Positions 16,098 through 25,050 of a stretch of 64,000 nt of DNA are shown in pieces. The DNA is from Competibacter_A sp002352125. Its GTDB lineage: Bacteria > Pseudomonadota > Gammaproteobacteria > Competibacterales > Competibacteraceae. Position 1 is the first letter of the stretch. Every line of letters starts with the position of its first letter. Under the pieces are notes generated by a model, which was not told where the DNA came from, ran no database searches, and was given only the letters and a program-made list of their open reading frames with translations. The stretch lies in contig DAOROA010000017.1 in NCBI GenBank assembly GCA_035441325.1, positions 14,052-78,051 on the forward strand, given 5' to 3'. A program made the position numbers and the translations under genes.

Positions 16098-18401
16098 ATG
16101 CCGACCAGGACATTACTCCGACTATCCCTCTTGGCCGCGCTGGCGGCGCCGCTGTGCGCTTTCGCCTTGGGTGTCGGTCCGCTCGCCGTGCGCTCGGCGC
16201 TCAACCAAAACTTCGACGCCGATATTCCTCTGATCGTCAATAATCCTGGCGAACTGACCGGGTTGACCGTGCGGATTCCCCGCCAGCAGGATTTTGATCG
16301 AGTTGGGATCGATCGCCTGGCATTATTCTCGACGTTACGGTTTTCGGTCCAGACGCCGCCCGGCGGGCCGAATCTCATCAAAATCAGTTCTGTCGAGCCG
16401 ATTCGCGAGCCGAACTTCAATTTGTTGTTGGAGCTGGCCTGGTCGCGCGGCCGGTTGATCCGGGAATTTACGGTTCAAATCGACCCGGAACTATACGCCA
16501 ACCGCCGCCTGCCGCCGCCACCGCCGACGCCAACCGTGATCCCGCCACCAGCCGCGGCGGCACCGGCTCCCGCTCCGCGCTCTGCGTCCACCCTACCGCC
16601 GGCCCCTGCGGTCAATTTCGAGGGCGCTTCGGCCTACGGGCCGATCCGGCCGGGCGAAACCCTGATGGCCGTCGCCAATCGGGTTCGGCCGTCAGCCGCC
16701 ATCAGCTTGCCGCAAATGATGTCGATCTTGCTGGCCGGCAACTCGGGGGCATTCGTCAACGGCAATCCTGATGCCTTGCGAGCCGGCGCCATGCTCAAGG
16801 TTCCGACCGCGCAGGCGCTAGGCGTGCAAGGTGCGCCCACGCCGCCGTCTCCGATTCCGGACTTGGCTGCCGTGCCGCCGCCGGCCCAGCCCTCGGCGAC
16901 GCTACCGCCGGCCGAACCGGTTACCACCGCGCCGCCCGAGCCGCCCGAGCCGCCACCAGCGGTCTTGCCACCACCCGTGGCCGCCGAATCCAGCGCACCA
17001 CCGGCGGTAACGCCCCCCTCGGCTCCGGTTCCGGCTCCGGCTCCTTCGATGCTGTCCCCAGCCGAGCAGCCGCGAGAAATCATTCCGCAAGCTACCATTC
17101 CACAAGCGGAAACACCACCGCCCGAACCGGCCGCTACGACTGCCCCCAACGCCGTTGCGCCACCCGCACCACCGGCCGCCACACCGCAGCAACCGGAACC
17201 GCCGCCAGCGCCGGCCGTCAAGCCCCCGCCCGCTAAGCCGCCGGTACAGCCTGTGGTGGAAGCCGAACCCAGTTGGATGTCGAATCCGGTGGTATGGATC
17301 GCCATCGCATTGATCTTGCTGGCGATCATTTCGGTCATCCTCTTGCCGTTACTCCGGCGGCCTGCGCGCCCGAAACCGGAGACAATGCCAGCGACAACCA
17401 CCGCCGAGCCACCGCAGAAACCGGTCACCGGCGCGGCGACCGGCGAACCGGCGGATACGCCGTCGGCGCGGACCCAAGTGCGCGAGCCAAGCCTCACTCG
17501 GCCGCTGATCCATGCGGCGGTCGAGACCGGAGCTGCGGCAACGGCACCGCACCAAGAGGAACCGGTGGCATCTAAACCGGTGGTGCCGCAACCCAGATCG
17601 GTCACCGAGTTACTCAGAGACATCGATTTTGGTGGCGAAGGCCAGCCGCTGGGGTTTGGGGACAAAAATGTTTCGCCCACGCCCACACTAAACCTCGACG
17701 GCCGGTTGCCCGACGCCGAGCCGCCCACGGCCTCGGCCGCTACGCGCAAGTCGGTCAGCCCGCTGTTGGCCGAGCCGCCCACCGAGCCGGAACCGAGGCA
17801 AGCCCCACCAAAGCCGGAATTGCCGTCTGAACTACGGCTGGATGGCTTCGATTTCGATTTCGGCGAGCTGGGCCTGCAACAAACCGCATCGCAGCCGGTC
17901 GAGTTGCCACCGCTGGAGATGAAACCCGCCGCGCCGAGTCCGAAGTTCTCCGGCTTGCCATCCGGCATCGACACGCCTGAGCCGGCGACCGAGCCAGCAT
18001 CGATTTCGTCCATCTCATCCATTTTGTCGGCACAGAAAGCGGCGGGCTCTTCCTCTGCTCCAGCGGCAACGCCAGAACAGAAATTCGAATTCGCCGATGT
18101 CACTCAGGAGCTCGAAAGACATGGAAATTTGCGCGACGACTCGCTGAAACTGGACGACGAACTGCACAAATTCGGCAGCCAAACTCTGGACCTGGGCAAG
18201 ATGAAAGCCGGATCCTTGGGCGGCGGCGGCGGCGGCGATACCGTAACCGATTACGTGGAAACCAAATTGGATCTGGCGACCGCCTTTCTGGACATGGGAG
18301 ATCAGGTGGGAGCGCGCGGTCTCTTGGAAGAAGTTCTGCGCGAGGGCAATACCTCGCAGAAACAGCGCGCCGAGGAGCTACTCAAAAAAGTCGTCGGCTG
18401 A
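16098..18401 (+). CDS. fimV: FimV/HubP-like polar landmark protein
   Basis: 767 residues from ATG 16098 (GGAG 9 nt upstream). A signal peptide (about residues 1-24) precedes the conserved FimV N-terminal domain (VGPLAVRSALNQNFDADI onward, to about 135). A LysM-like segment (YGPIRPGETLMAVANRV) spans about residues 176-235, then a long Pro/Ala/Glu-rich region (about 240-390), a single membrane helix (about 395-417), an acidic cytoplasmic region, and the C-terminal FimV/TPR-like domain (VETKLDLATAFLDMGD to the end). Such proteins bind peptidoglycan and organise polar type IV pili, type II secretion or chemotaxis. The neighbouring gsp genes and pilT fit that role. Confidence 0.9.
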   Translation: MPTRTLLRLSLLAALAAPLCAFALGVGPLAVRSALNQNFDADIPLIVNNPGELTGLTVRIPRQQDFDRVGIDRLALFSTLRFSVQTPPGGPNLIKISSVEPIREPNFNLLLELAWSRGRLIREFTVQIDPELYANRRLPPPPPTPTVIPPPAAAAPAPAPRSASTLPPAPAVNFEGASAYGPIRPGETLMAVANRVRPSAAISLPQMMSILLAGNSGAFVNGNPDALRAGAMLKVPTAQALGVQGAPTPPSPIPDLAAVPPPAQPSATLPPAEPVTTAPPEPPEPPPAVLPPPVAAESSAPPAVTPPSAPVPAPAPSMLSPAEQPREIIPQATIPQAETPPPEPAATTAPNAVAPPAPPAATPQQPEPPPAPAVKPPPAKPPVQPVVEAEPSWMSNPVVWIAIALILLAIISVILLPLLRRPARPKPETMPATTTAEPPQKPVTGAATGEPADTPSARTQVREPSLTRPLIHAAVETGAAATAPHQEEPVASKPVVPQPRSVTELLRDIDFGGEGQPLGFGDKNVSPTPTLNLDGRLPDAEPPTASAATRKSVSPLLAEPPTEPEPRQAPPKPELPSELRLDGFDFDFGELGLQQTASQPVELPPLEMKPAAPSPKFSGLPSGIDTPEPATEPASISSISSILSAQKAAGSSSAPAATPEQKFEFADVTQELERHGNLRDDSLKLDDELHKFGSQTLDLGKMKAGSLGGGGGGDTVTDYVETKLDLATAFLDMGDQVGARGLLEEVLREGNTSQKQRAEELLKKVVG

Positions 18402-18427
18402 AGAAAGAAGGCTACGCTTTTCGCTCG

Positions 18428-18454
18428 ACCCCTCCCAAAAGGAGGGGTTTTTTT
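18428..18454 (+). terminator. Rho-independent terminator after the fimV-like gene
   Basis: An 8-bp perfect stem ACCCCTCC / GGAGGGGT (18428-18435 with 18441-18448) with loop CAAAA is followed by a T-run. It lies 27 bp after the stop codon. Convergent transcription comes from the lytic transglycosylase gene. Confidence 0.93.
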
Positions 18455-18485
18455 ACGGGTGCAAAAACCGCGTTTGCCGGTCGGC

Positions 18486-18555
18486 GTTCCACCGGATGGC
18501 GGTCACCGCCTCGGCCAAAGGTTCTATCGGACGGTGGTCACCGCCTCGGCCAAAG
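18486..18555 (-). repeat. 35-bp tandem duplication at the 3' end of the transglycosylase gene
   Basis: Two adjacent 35-bp units (18486-18520 and 18521-18555) match at 31 of 35 positions. On the coding strand each begins CTTTGGCCGAGGCGGTGACC. The upstream copy encodes the present C-terminus LAEAVTTVR and contains the TAG stop; the downstream copy reads LAEAVTAIRW in another frame that stays open to 18453. Because 35 is not a multiple of three, the duplication shifts the frame. Confidence 0.85.
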
Positions 18556-19756
18556 CGAGTGCCTGGTCGGCGGCGCCCCGCTGCACGAGGCGGGCAATCG
18601 TTCCGGCCGGCAACCACACCATGGTACCGGTGGGTAGCGAAATCCGGCCTTCTTGGGCCGCAGAATTCCAAGACTTGTTCAGGCCGTTCAGCTCCCACCG
18701 ATCGACTTCGTAATAGCTCGCTAAAGCGGGAACGGACACCGTTTGCCGGAGCCGTACTCGGTCCAAATTCAAAGGCGGCTCGTAGTTGACGCCTTCCGGG
18801 AAAAATCGCTGCGGATTGCGAGCGATATCGCGAGCCGCCAAAAATTCGGCGTAAAAATTCCGCGACGCGAAACCAAAGCTGGACCCCGAGTAACTCCGTA
18901 CGATAGCGGCGAAATCCGTTCCAAAAGCTTCCCGGGCGCGTTTCATGCCCCCGACTCCATGATTGTAGGAGGTCAGCGCCAGCGGCCACGTTCCGAGACT
19001 ATTGTATGCGTTGCGCAGGTAACTGGCCGCACCTTGCGCCGAGGCCACCGGATCGCGCCGCTCGTCCACCGCCGCATTCAGCATACCGAAGTGTCGTGCG
19101 GTATCGGGCATGAACTGCCACATACCCACTGCCCCAACCGAAGAAGCCGCATGGTTCTGAAAGGACGATTCGACGTGGGGTAAATAAGCCAGATCCTCGG
19201 GCAGGCCCGCCTCGCGGAACACGCCACGAAAGGTCATATCGTAACGGCCGCTGATTTCAAGGCCGCGCTTGAAACGCTCGCGCATGCCGCGCTGACTGCG
19301 CAACCGATCACTGGCGCCAATCAGGGCGCCGGGACCGCCGCTGCTGGCTTTGATGTGGTTCGCCAACGCTTGCTCGGCGGGCGTCAGCGGAGCGTTGGCG
19401 GCGGTCTTGTATTCCACCTGACTCAAAAGGCCTTTCAGGGTTTCCATGTGTCCTTTGACGAAATCCTTTTGATCGGCGGTTTGGCTTTCGCCCACCGAGC
19501 CGGGCAGAGCGAGGACGCCATAGACGATGTCCAGGTAACGGTCATCGTGCAGCGCGACTTGATGGCGTCCCCAGCCCGCGTAAACGTTCTGCCAGAACTT
19601 CACTTGTGGCTGGATCTCCGGCGGCGCCGGAAACGCCGCATCGGAGGATGCTGTAAAAGCCGGAAGTTTGACAGTCGGCGGTGCCGGTTCGGTGGCGCAG
19701 GCGGCTAACACGAGCATCGCCAAAAGGGTCAAGAATCCGCGCGTTTTGGATCGCAT
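18524..19756 (-). CDS. Lytic transglycosylase lipoprotein, MltD-like SLT domain
   Basis: 410 residues. ATG 19756 follows a GAGGAG ribosome site; the signal peptide ends in lipobox LVLAAC (Cys20), so it is an outer-membrane-type lipoprotein. The SLT catalytic domain (about residues 170-320) has the catalytic Glu196 in PHVESSF, then GAVGMWQFMPDTAR and TSYNHGVGGM. It cleaves murein glycan strands to anhydro-muropeptides. A degenerate LysM-like segment (residues ~335-400) closes the protein. Its last codons lie in a 35-bp tandem duplication that probably changed the C-terminus. The gene follows gspN by 82 bp on the same strand and may open the wall for the secretion complex (inference). Confidence 0.88.
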   Translation of the reverse strand: MRSKTRGFLTLLAMLVLAACATEPAPPTVKLPAFTASSDAAFPAPPEIQPQVKFWQNVYAGWGRHQVALHDDRYLDIVYGVLALPGSVGESQTADQKDFVKGHMETLKGLLSQVEYKTAANAPLTPAEQALANHIKASSGGPGALIGASDRLRSQRGMRERFKRGLEISGRYDMTFRGVFREAGLPEDLAYLPHVESSFQNHAASSVGAVGMWQFMPDTARHFGMLNAAVDERRDPVASAQGAASYLRNAYNSLGTWPLALTSYNHGVGGMKRAREAFGTDFAAIVRSYSGSSFGFASRNFYAEFLAARDIARNPQRFFPEGVNYEPPLNLDRVRLRQTVSVPALASYYEVDRWELNGLNKSWNSAAQEGRISLPTGTMVWLPAGTIARLVQRGAADQALALAEAVTTVR

Positions 19757-19838
19757 CGATGGTTGCTCCTCGGTGGTCTCGTCGGGATCGGTTGGAAATC
19801 GTAATGGTAAAAAATCGTTGCTCGTAAATCGGGCCTTT

Positions 19839-20594
19839 TCAAGGAGCCAGCGCACCCGAAAAATTCAACGTCCAGCGGCCATCACTGCCCGGTGGCCCTA
19901 ACAGGCTCATCGCCTGACGCAAAGATTGGTTGGCGGCATCGCGGACGGCAGCTTGACCGTCGAAACGGTAGCGGCCATCCGGTAACAAACCTAATGTCCC
20001 GTCCAGGACCAAGGGTCCGTTGTTGTCTTTGATCTTGCCTCGAACGCCTTCCGTGCTCGTCGAATCGAGCTGGACCACGAAATCGCCGATGCTGGTGGGC
20101 GGATTCAACGCGGTGCGCAGGTTCAGCAAGCGAACGGTTCCGCGTGCCGCCAACGGCCGGCCGGTGGCGCCCAGATCGAGTTCCGGCAAAGCAAACTCCA
20201 CCGTTCCTTGCAGCGGCAAATTTCCAGCCAAGTTGCCGAGCCTAGACAGCGGCAGGCGGCCGGCCAGATCCCGAAAATGCACTTGCCGACCCAAGCCCAT
20301 CGCGGCGTTTCCGATCAATTTAATCTCCGGATCGTCGGCGCTCAAATTGAACTCCAACCGTCCCAGCAACAGCGCCAGCGGGCGCCAGCGCCAAGTTAGC
20401 CGCTCGATCCGGGCACCGCGCCAGCGCGCTCCCAACATGGTTCCTTCGGTCGCCGTACCCTCGACGTCTTGCACGCTAAAATCGGACAACCGCGTGCCGA
20501 CCTGACCTGTCACCAGATTGGCCGGCACCCGTAATAGCAGGAACAGCAGGAACGCCGCCAATCCCAGCAAACCGTAACCCAGGGCGCGTTTCAT
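19839..20594 (-). CDS. gspN: Type II secretion system protein N
   Basis: 251 residues, the usual size of GspN. A single N-terminal membrane helix (about residues 5-25) is followed by a periplasmic beta-rich domain (VTGQVGTRLSDFSVQDVEGT, FRDLAGRLPLSRLGNLAG). GspN is a non-universal accessory component of the secretion apparatus. It overlaps gspM by 4 bp, which confirms operon membership. Assignment rests on position and general pattern more than on any catalytic motif. Confidence 0.85.
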   Translation of the reverse strand: MKRALGYGLLGLAAFLLFLLLRVPANLVTGQVGTRLSDFSVQDVEGTATEGTMLGARWRGARIERLTWRWRPLALLLGRLEFNLSADDPEIKLIGNAAMGLGRQVHFRDLAGRLPLSRLGNLAGNLPLQGTVEFALPELDLGATGRPLAARGTVRLLNLRTALNPPTSIGDFVVQLDSTSTEGVRGKIKDNNGPLVLDGTLGLLPDGRYRFDGQAAVRDAANQSLRQAMSLLGPPGSDGRWTLNFSGALAP

Positions 20595-21085
20595 AGGCGG
20601 CCGACCGGGCTGCTCAGGATGATGCGGGCGTTTACCAAGCCAGCGCCATCGATGCGATCCACGCTCAAGCTCACGATGGCGATGCGGTGGTCGCGTTCCA
20701 GCGTACCCAGCCAGGGGAGGAGCTTGTCGAACTCGACCGAATCCAATTGGACGCTCAGTTTATCTTCGCCTTGGGGAGCGACCCGTTTCAGCGCCGTCCC
20801 CAAACCCGCCGCCCGCGCAGTTTGATCCACCAGGGTCAGCAAAGAACGGTCTTCGGCTGTGGGTTTCGCGGTTCCGGCACCACCCAATCGCTTGATCTCC
20901 TGGGCTGCCTGCCGCATCCAGACCAGTTCGGCACGCTGCTCGGCCACGCTTTGCCGGAGCCGGCGTCCGCTGCTCTGGAACGGCTCCCACACCAGCGCGT
21001 ACAACAGCAGCGCCAAGGTCAACACTGCCCCGCTCGCGACCAAGCCGCGTTCGCGGGCGCTCAGGGTTTCCCACCAAGCCTTCAT
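20591..21085 (-). CDS. gspM: Type II secretion system protein M
   Basis: 164 residues. It has the short cytoplasmic N-terminus, one membrane helix (about residues 17-35, with the typical WETLSARERGLVASGA before it), and a small periplasmic ferredoxin-like domain. GspM binds GspL in the inner-membrane assembly platform. The gene overlaps both gspL and gspN by 4 bp. Confidence 0.9.
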   Translation of the reverse strand: MKAWWETLSARERGLVASGAVLTLALLLYALVWEPFQSSGRRLRQSVAEQRAELVWMRQAAQEIKRLGGAGTAKPTAEDRSLLTLVDQTARAAGLGTALKRVAPQGEDKLSVQLDSVEFDKLLPWLGTLERDHRIAIVSLSVDRIDGAGLVNARIILSSPVGRL

Positions 21086-22287
21086 GATGCCGCCTTCTTT
21101 AAAGTAATCTTGCTTTCCAGTTGTCCTTCTCGTTGGGTAGTACGTATCTCGGTCTGCAAGCCCGGCTGCTGGTTAAACTGTTGCCGAAGCTGGTCGAGCA
21201 CGGCCGGATCACCGCCCTGCAAGGACAGATCCAATTGCCCGTCGCGATAGCTAAAACCGCGCAGGACGACATCCGGAAAATTGACGAGCGGTTGTCCGCC
21301 TCGGTGCAGCAATTCGAGAAAAGCGCCGCTGCCGGTACCGCTCGAACGCAATTCCTTCAGGCGGGCCTCCAGTTGCACCTTGGGATTCACGATGCGGGTC
21401 GCGCCAGGCACAGCCTCTCTGTAAACCCGCTCCATCTGGGCTCCTAGCGATACCAATTCCTGCCGCAACCGCCAATTTTCGTAAACTTGCGCGCAACCCT
21501 GAACCAGCAGCCACAACCCCGCCAACGCCGCCGTGACTCGCCAAGGCCGCAGCCAGCGGCCCCACTGGGCCTGCCGGCTGTAGGACCCTTGCAGCAAGTT
21601 GAGAACGGTACCCGGCTGGTAAGTCGCCGCAAACAGTTGGAGCGGTTCGATCGGGTCGGCTTCGACAACGCGTTCGATTTCGGCGATGGCGGGTTCGGCA
21701 AACTCCGCAGCGGCGCTTCCCCAGATCCGGAGTCGGCGCGGTTTGGCGTCGCCGGCCTCGACCAATGTTTGGCTCAACAGCAACCCCAGCGCATCGCGCT
21801 CCGTCGCAAAACCTTCCTGGCGGCCGATGCGCACCACCGCTCGCCGCTCTTCCAGCACTATGCTCCAATCGCCATCCTGCCAAGGTAGCAGCAGCGGCTC
21901 CGGCACGACGGCGGCCGGAGCCAGGCCGGCTTGGTCACACGCTCCCATCCAAGCGCGCAAGGCAGCGTGACCGACCACCGCCACGGGCAACCAACCACCG
22001 TCCGGCACGCTGCCCAACGCGAAATGCAGGGACTCGATCTCTTCGATCACCTGATCTTCCAGAGCATAAGGCACGGCGCGCGCCCACGCCGATCGTTTGC
22101 GGCCGGGCACGGCGATCGGGTGCAAAATAGACGTTTCGCCCGGGGCGATCAGAATTTGCCGTGCACCGCCAGCCTGCGCGGCCAGCTCGGCCAAAGATCC
22201 ACGCTGAACGCTGCCGCCCGGATGCAAAAGCCATTCGGCTTGATCGGGGAAGGCGAGCAATCGAAAAAATACGAGCTGGGCGGGCAA
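21082..22287 (-). CDS. gspL: Type II secretion system protein L
   Basis: About 401 residues. The N-terminal actin-like cytoplasmic domain (about 1-235; ARAVPYALEDQVIEEIESLHFALG is the typical GspL segment, in part) is followed by one membrane helix (about 250-270) and a periplasmic ferredoxin-like domain. GspL recruits the GspE ATPase to the inner membrane; gspE is not in this window. The start is uncertain: the frame opens at GTG 22335, overlapping gspK by 41 bp, but TTG 22287 places the first beta strand (LVFFRLLAF) at the normal distance from the N-terminus and lies 8 bp after the gspK stop. Confidence 0.88.
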   Translation of the reverse strand: MPAQLVFFRLLAFPDQAEWLLHPGGSVQRGSLAELAAQAGGARQILIAPGETSILHPIAVPGRKRSAWARAVPYALEDQVIEEIESLHFALGSVPDGGWLPVAVVGHAALRAWMGACDQAGLAPAAVVPEPLLLPWQDGDWSIVLEERRAVVRIGRQEGFATERDALGLLLSQTLVEAGDAKPRRLRIWGSAAAEFAEPAIAEIERVVEADPIEPLQLFAATYQPGTVLNLLQGSYSRQAQWGRWLRPWRVTAALAGLWLLVQGCAQVYENWRLRQELVSLGAQMERVYREAVPGATRIVNPKVQLEARLKELRSSGTGSGAFLELLHRGGQPLVNFPDVVLRGFSYRDGQLDLSLQGGDPAVLDQLRQQFNQQPGLQTEIRTTQREGQLESKITLKKAAS

Positions 22288-22294
22288 GGTCGTC

Positions 22295-23515
22295 TCAATC
22301 CTGGTTGCCGAAACTGCGTTGCAGAACGCGGACACCGTTTTTGTCGCGATATAAAATACTGTATAACATCGCGCGCCCGTCGCCCACCCGCGCTTCAGCC
22401 CGCAACAAAAAATGCTGGCTGCTAACGCTAAGCTGGGCTTTCAGTTGCGCGTTCACGGTCAGATGTGCCGCGCTTAAAAAATCGTCCACGTTTTTGTAAC
22501 CATCGTCGGGCCGATCTTCGAGCAAACGCTCCATGTCTTTCGGATCTTGCCTCTCGCCCAGGGCTGCCAACACTATTGCGGGTGCCGTGTTGACGTTCAG
22601 CGGCGTATCGGGGGATAGGGCGCAAACCAACGGCACCAGCTTGTCGTAGACCTCCTGGTCGACGCCCTTGATCAGCCGCAATTCCGACACGCTGATCAGG
22701 GGACGATTAGCGGCCAGATAAGGCGGGGTTTGAACGTTGTAATCGCTGTCTTCGGCGCCGTCGGGAAAGAGCGGGTCCTGATCGGGATCGAGCCAATCGA
22801 CGATAGCCTGTGCCAGTTCGGGTTTCAGTTCGAGGCTGGTCAACAACCGTTGTAGAACCTGGAATTGCGGCTCGTTCAAGCGGGCTTTTCGCGATCCGCT
22901 GGCGCCCTCGGTATCGGTGGCGTCGGCCGGTTTGGACGCGCCCGGCGACAAGCCGGATTGATCGGTATTTTTTTCTGCCCGCTCTTGGTCTTCCTCGTCT
23001 TCCGCCTGTTCCCCGCTCTTCTCGGATTCGTTTTTTCGATCCGCGCCGCCCGAAGCGGGCGCGCCAGCAGTCGAGGATGCCGGCTGCCACAGGCTGTTGA
23101 GATTGAAGCGCCCTTGCAAATCGCGCAGGCTGGCCGATAGCGTACCGCCTTCGACCGGCAGCGCCGGCGGCAAATTGGCCCATGTTTCGCCGGGATGATC
23201 GGTTTCGTTTTGCTTGCGATCCCGCGCCAGAACGAGCATCGCCCACTGTTCGGCTCCGAGCGCGTACAGCCGCGCCTGCTGCTGGTGCTGGAGTATCGTG
23301 CTGCGGCGGATCGCCATCTGCTGCAAGGCCGCTAGGCTGGTCGCGGCGATGCTGGCGAGGAACACGATCAGCAATACGGTGATCAGGGCGACGCCGGCCT
23401 GATCGCGACCGGCGCGATAACGGCCGGCACGATAAAACGCGATCTTCGGCGTGGCCGGGCGTGGAACGAGATCGGCACGATCAACCGGGCAGAGGCAACA
23501 ACCGAACGATTTCAC
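22295..23515 (-). CDS. gspK: Type II secretion minor pseudopilin GspK
   Basis: 406 residues. The prepilin cleavage region is RDQAGVALITVLLIVFLASI at about residues 37-56; GspK proteins normally lack the Glu5 of other pseudopilins, as here. The large insert domain and C-terminal helix-hairpin-helix-like segments (NVNTAPAIVLAALG, ISVSELRLIKGV) are typical of GspK, which caps the pseudopilus tip. Residues ~150-210 form a highly charged low-complexity insert (Glu/Asp/Lys/Ser). GTG 23515 gives a long leader and overlaps gspJ by 35 bp; a later start is possible. Confidence 0.9.
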   Translation of the reverse strand: MKSFGCCLCPVDRADLVPRPATPKIAFYRAGRYRAGRDQAGVALITVLLIVFLASIAATSLAALQQMAIRRSTILQHQQQARLYALGAEQWAMLVLARDRKQNETDHPGETWANLPPALPVEGGTLSASLRDLQGRFNLNSLWQPASSTAGAPASGGADRKNESEKSGEQAEDEEDQERAEKNTDQSGLSPGASKPADATDTEGASGSRKARLNEPQFQVLQRLLTSLELKPELAQAIVDWLDPDQDPLFPDGAEDSDYNVQTPPYLAANRPLISVSELRLIKGVDQEVYDKLVPLVCALSPDTPLNVNTAPAIVLAALGERQDPKDMERLLEDRPDDGYKNVDDFLSAAHLTVNAQLKAQLSVSSQHFLLRAEARVGDGRAMLYSILYRDKNGVRVLQRSFGNQD

Positions 23516-24095
23516 CCCAATCCTCTAGCGTTAGGCCAATTTCCACTGCGCGGGGCAGCATGTCGAGATCGTTTTTTTTGCTGGCTTCGTCGTTGGCAGG
23601 CGGCGGCCAATCGTTGCGCCAATCGTCCTGGTCCAGAAAACGCACCCGGAGTTCGCGCACCCGGTCCAGCAACAATATTTCGCGTGGCTCGCTCGGACCA
23701 CCCCGGTCGAGCACGTCCCAGTATAGCCGCCACAGGCGGCCGTCCCGCAGCCGGTAAGCGACTCGTTGCAGGGTGGCGCGCTGCTGGCCGAGCGGGTTAT
23801 CCCAGCCAGCGCGGGTCAAGATCAGCCGGTCACTGGCGAGCTCCCCGCCGATCAAAGCGGCTTGGGGTTCGCCGTACTCGTCGCGGATACCGCGCGGCAC
23901 GGCTTGTTCGATATCTTGCTCCAGCCGATAAACCGCCAGTTGTACCGCCGCCAGCCGCCGATTTTGTTCTTCTACGGCGGCGCGGGTGAATAGCACGTTG
24001 CGCAAACCGCCATAGGCGGCGATGGACATGATGGCGAATACCGCGAGGGCAACCAGCAGTTCCAGCAGGGTAAAGCCGCGAGCCCGGACGTTCAT
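23481..24095 (-). CDS. gspJ: Type II secretion minor pseudopilin GspJ
   Basis: 204 residues from the ATG that overlaps the gspI stop. The N-methylation motif G/FTLLELLVALAVF is at residues 7-20, with the Glu at mature position 5. The following hydrophobic helix and YRLEQDIEQAVPR segment match GspJ. It forms the tip complex with GspI and GspK. The open frame extends upstream to 24386 but that part is gspI out of frame. Confidence 0.92.
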   Translation of the reverse strand: MNVRARGFTLLELLVALAVFAIMSIAAYGGLRNVLFTRAAVEEQNRRLAAVQLAVYRLEQDIEQAVPRGIRDEYGEPQAALIGGELASDRLILTRAGWDNPLGQQRATLQRVAYRLRDGRLWRLYWDVLDRGGPSEPREILLLDRVRELRVRFLDQDDWRNDWPPPANDEASKKNDLDMLPRAVEIGLTLEDWGEIVRLLPLPG

Positions 24096-24526
24096 GGCGA
24101 GCGAAGCTGGCTTTTGGGCGCTCGATCCGAGGGAGACCGATCTTCGGTCGATTCGTCCGGAGGTGGACGGCTTTTGAAAGCCACCAGCGCGCTCAACACC
24201 GGACCATTCTCGTAGGCCCGAACCGCGACTTCCAGACGCGACAGGTCGGGATCGTCGGTCTTTTTGAACTGCGCTTCCCAACGCCAAGTGCGGTTGGCAA
24301 GATCGGCGCTGCCTTTGCGCGAGCCCGCATCCGGCCAGGGTTTGGGATCCAACAGCAGCTCGTTGACCTTGTTGAGAGCCATCCAACCGGCGAAAGTCTG
24401 GTCGCGCAAGTAGCCGACGCTGTTGACGCTCTGGGTCGCGGCACCGGTGATTGCGCCCATCGCAATGGCCAGCACCGCCAGCGCGACCAGCACTTCCAGC
24501 AGGGTGAAGCCGGTTTGATCCCTCAT
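24092..24526 (-). CDS. gspI: Type II secretion minor pseudopilin GspI
   Basis: 144 residues. Prepilin motif G/FTLLEVLVALAVLAI begins at residue 6. The domain that follows (YLRDQTFAGWMALNKVNELLL, WRWEAQF) matches GspI, the organiser of the I-J-K tip complex. ATG 24526 overlaps the gspH stop by 4 bp. Confidence 0.92.
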   Translation of the reverse strand: MRDQTGFTLLEVLVALAVLAIAMGAITGAATQSVNSVGYLRDQTFAGWMALNKVNELLLDPKPWPDAGSRKGSADLANRTWRWEAQFKKTDDPDLSRLEVAVRAYENGPVLSALVAFKSRPPPDESTEDRSPSDRAPKSQLRSP

Positions 24527-25026
24527 CGCGTCACCTCGCTGACCGTCAATCGGCCCAAGGCATCCCCGGCGACCCGGTACAGCGGCGCGTTCGGTCTCTG
24601 CTCGTCAGCGAGGCCAAACGCGGCGACGAACTCGGTCGCTTCGCCGCTGGCTAGCAACAGCACTTGCGGCTTGCGGCTGTTCAGGGGAGCTGGCCGGCCT
24701 TCGATCCACAGCCCCAGCGCAATCCCTTCGGGCAGCCGATGTCCGATCAGGGCATCGGCGGCAGCGGGCGATTGCCACGCGCCTTTTTCGTCCTGACGCA
24801 AGATATCGTAGCCGGTACGAGAAAACTGGATACCGCGCAATTCTCCGCTCAGGATAGCTTCTTGTTGATGCAACTCCACCAGCGCCGCCAGGCGCCGGGC
24901 TTCTTCATTCAGCCGCTCTTTGGGTCCGCCGCCGGCCGAGAGCAGAGCGAAGCTGGTCATAATCCCGATCAGCACTAGCACGACCATGATTTCCAGCAGG
25001 GTGAAACCGCGCGCCGGTGCGGTCAT
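24523..25026 (-). CDS. gspH: Type II secretion minor pseudopilin GspH
   Basis: 167 residues. Prepilin motif G/FTLLEIMVVLVLIGI is at residues 7-21, followed by the typical LNEEARRLAALVELHQQEAIL helix (in part) and a beta-rich C-terminal domain with SGELRGIQFSRTGY. It sits between gspG (24 bp upstream) and gspI (4-bp overlap). Confidence 0.92.
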   Translation of the reverse strand: MTAPARGFTLLEIMVVLVLIGIMTSFALLSAGGGPKERLNEEARRLAALVELHQQEAILSGELRGIQFSRTGYDILRQDEKGAWQSPAAADALIGHRLPEGIALGLWIEGRPAPLNSRKPQVLLLASGEATEFVAAFGLADEQRPNAPLYRVAGDALGRLTVSEVTR

Positions 25027-25050
25027 CTCGGTGCTTCGATATGAGGTGGC

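Noticed and set aside
16634..18103. 489-codon Gly/Ser-rich minus-strand frame
   Set aside because: It is the antisense reading of the Pro/Ala-rich linker in the fimV-like gene.
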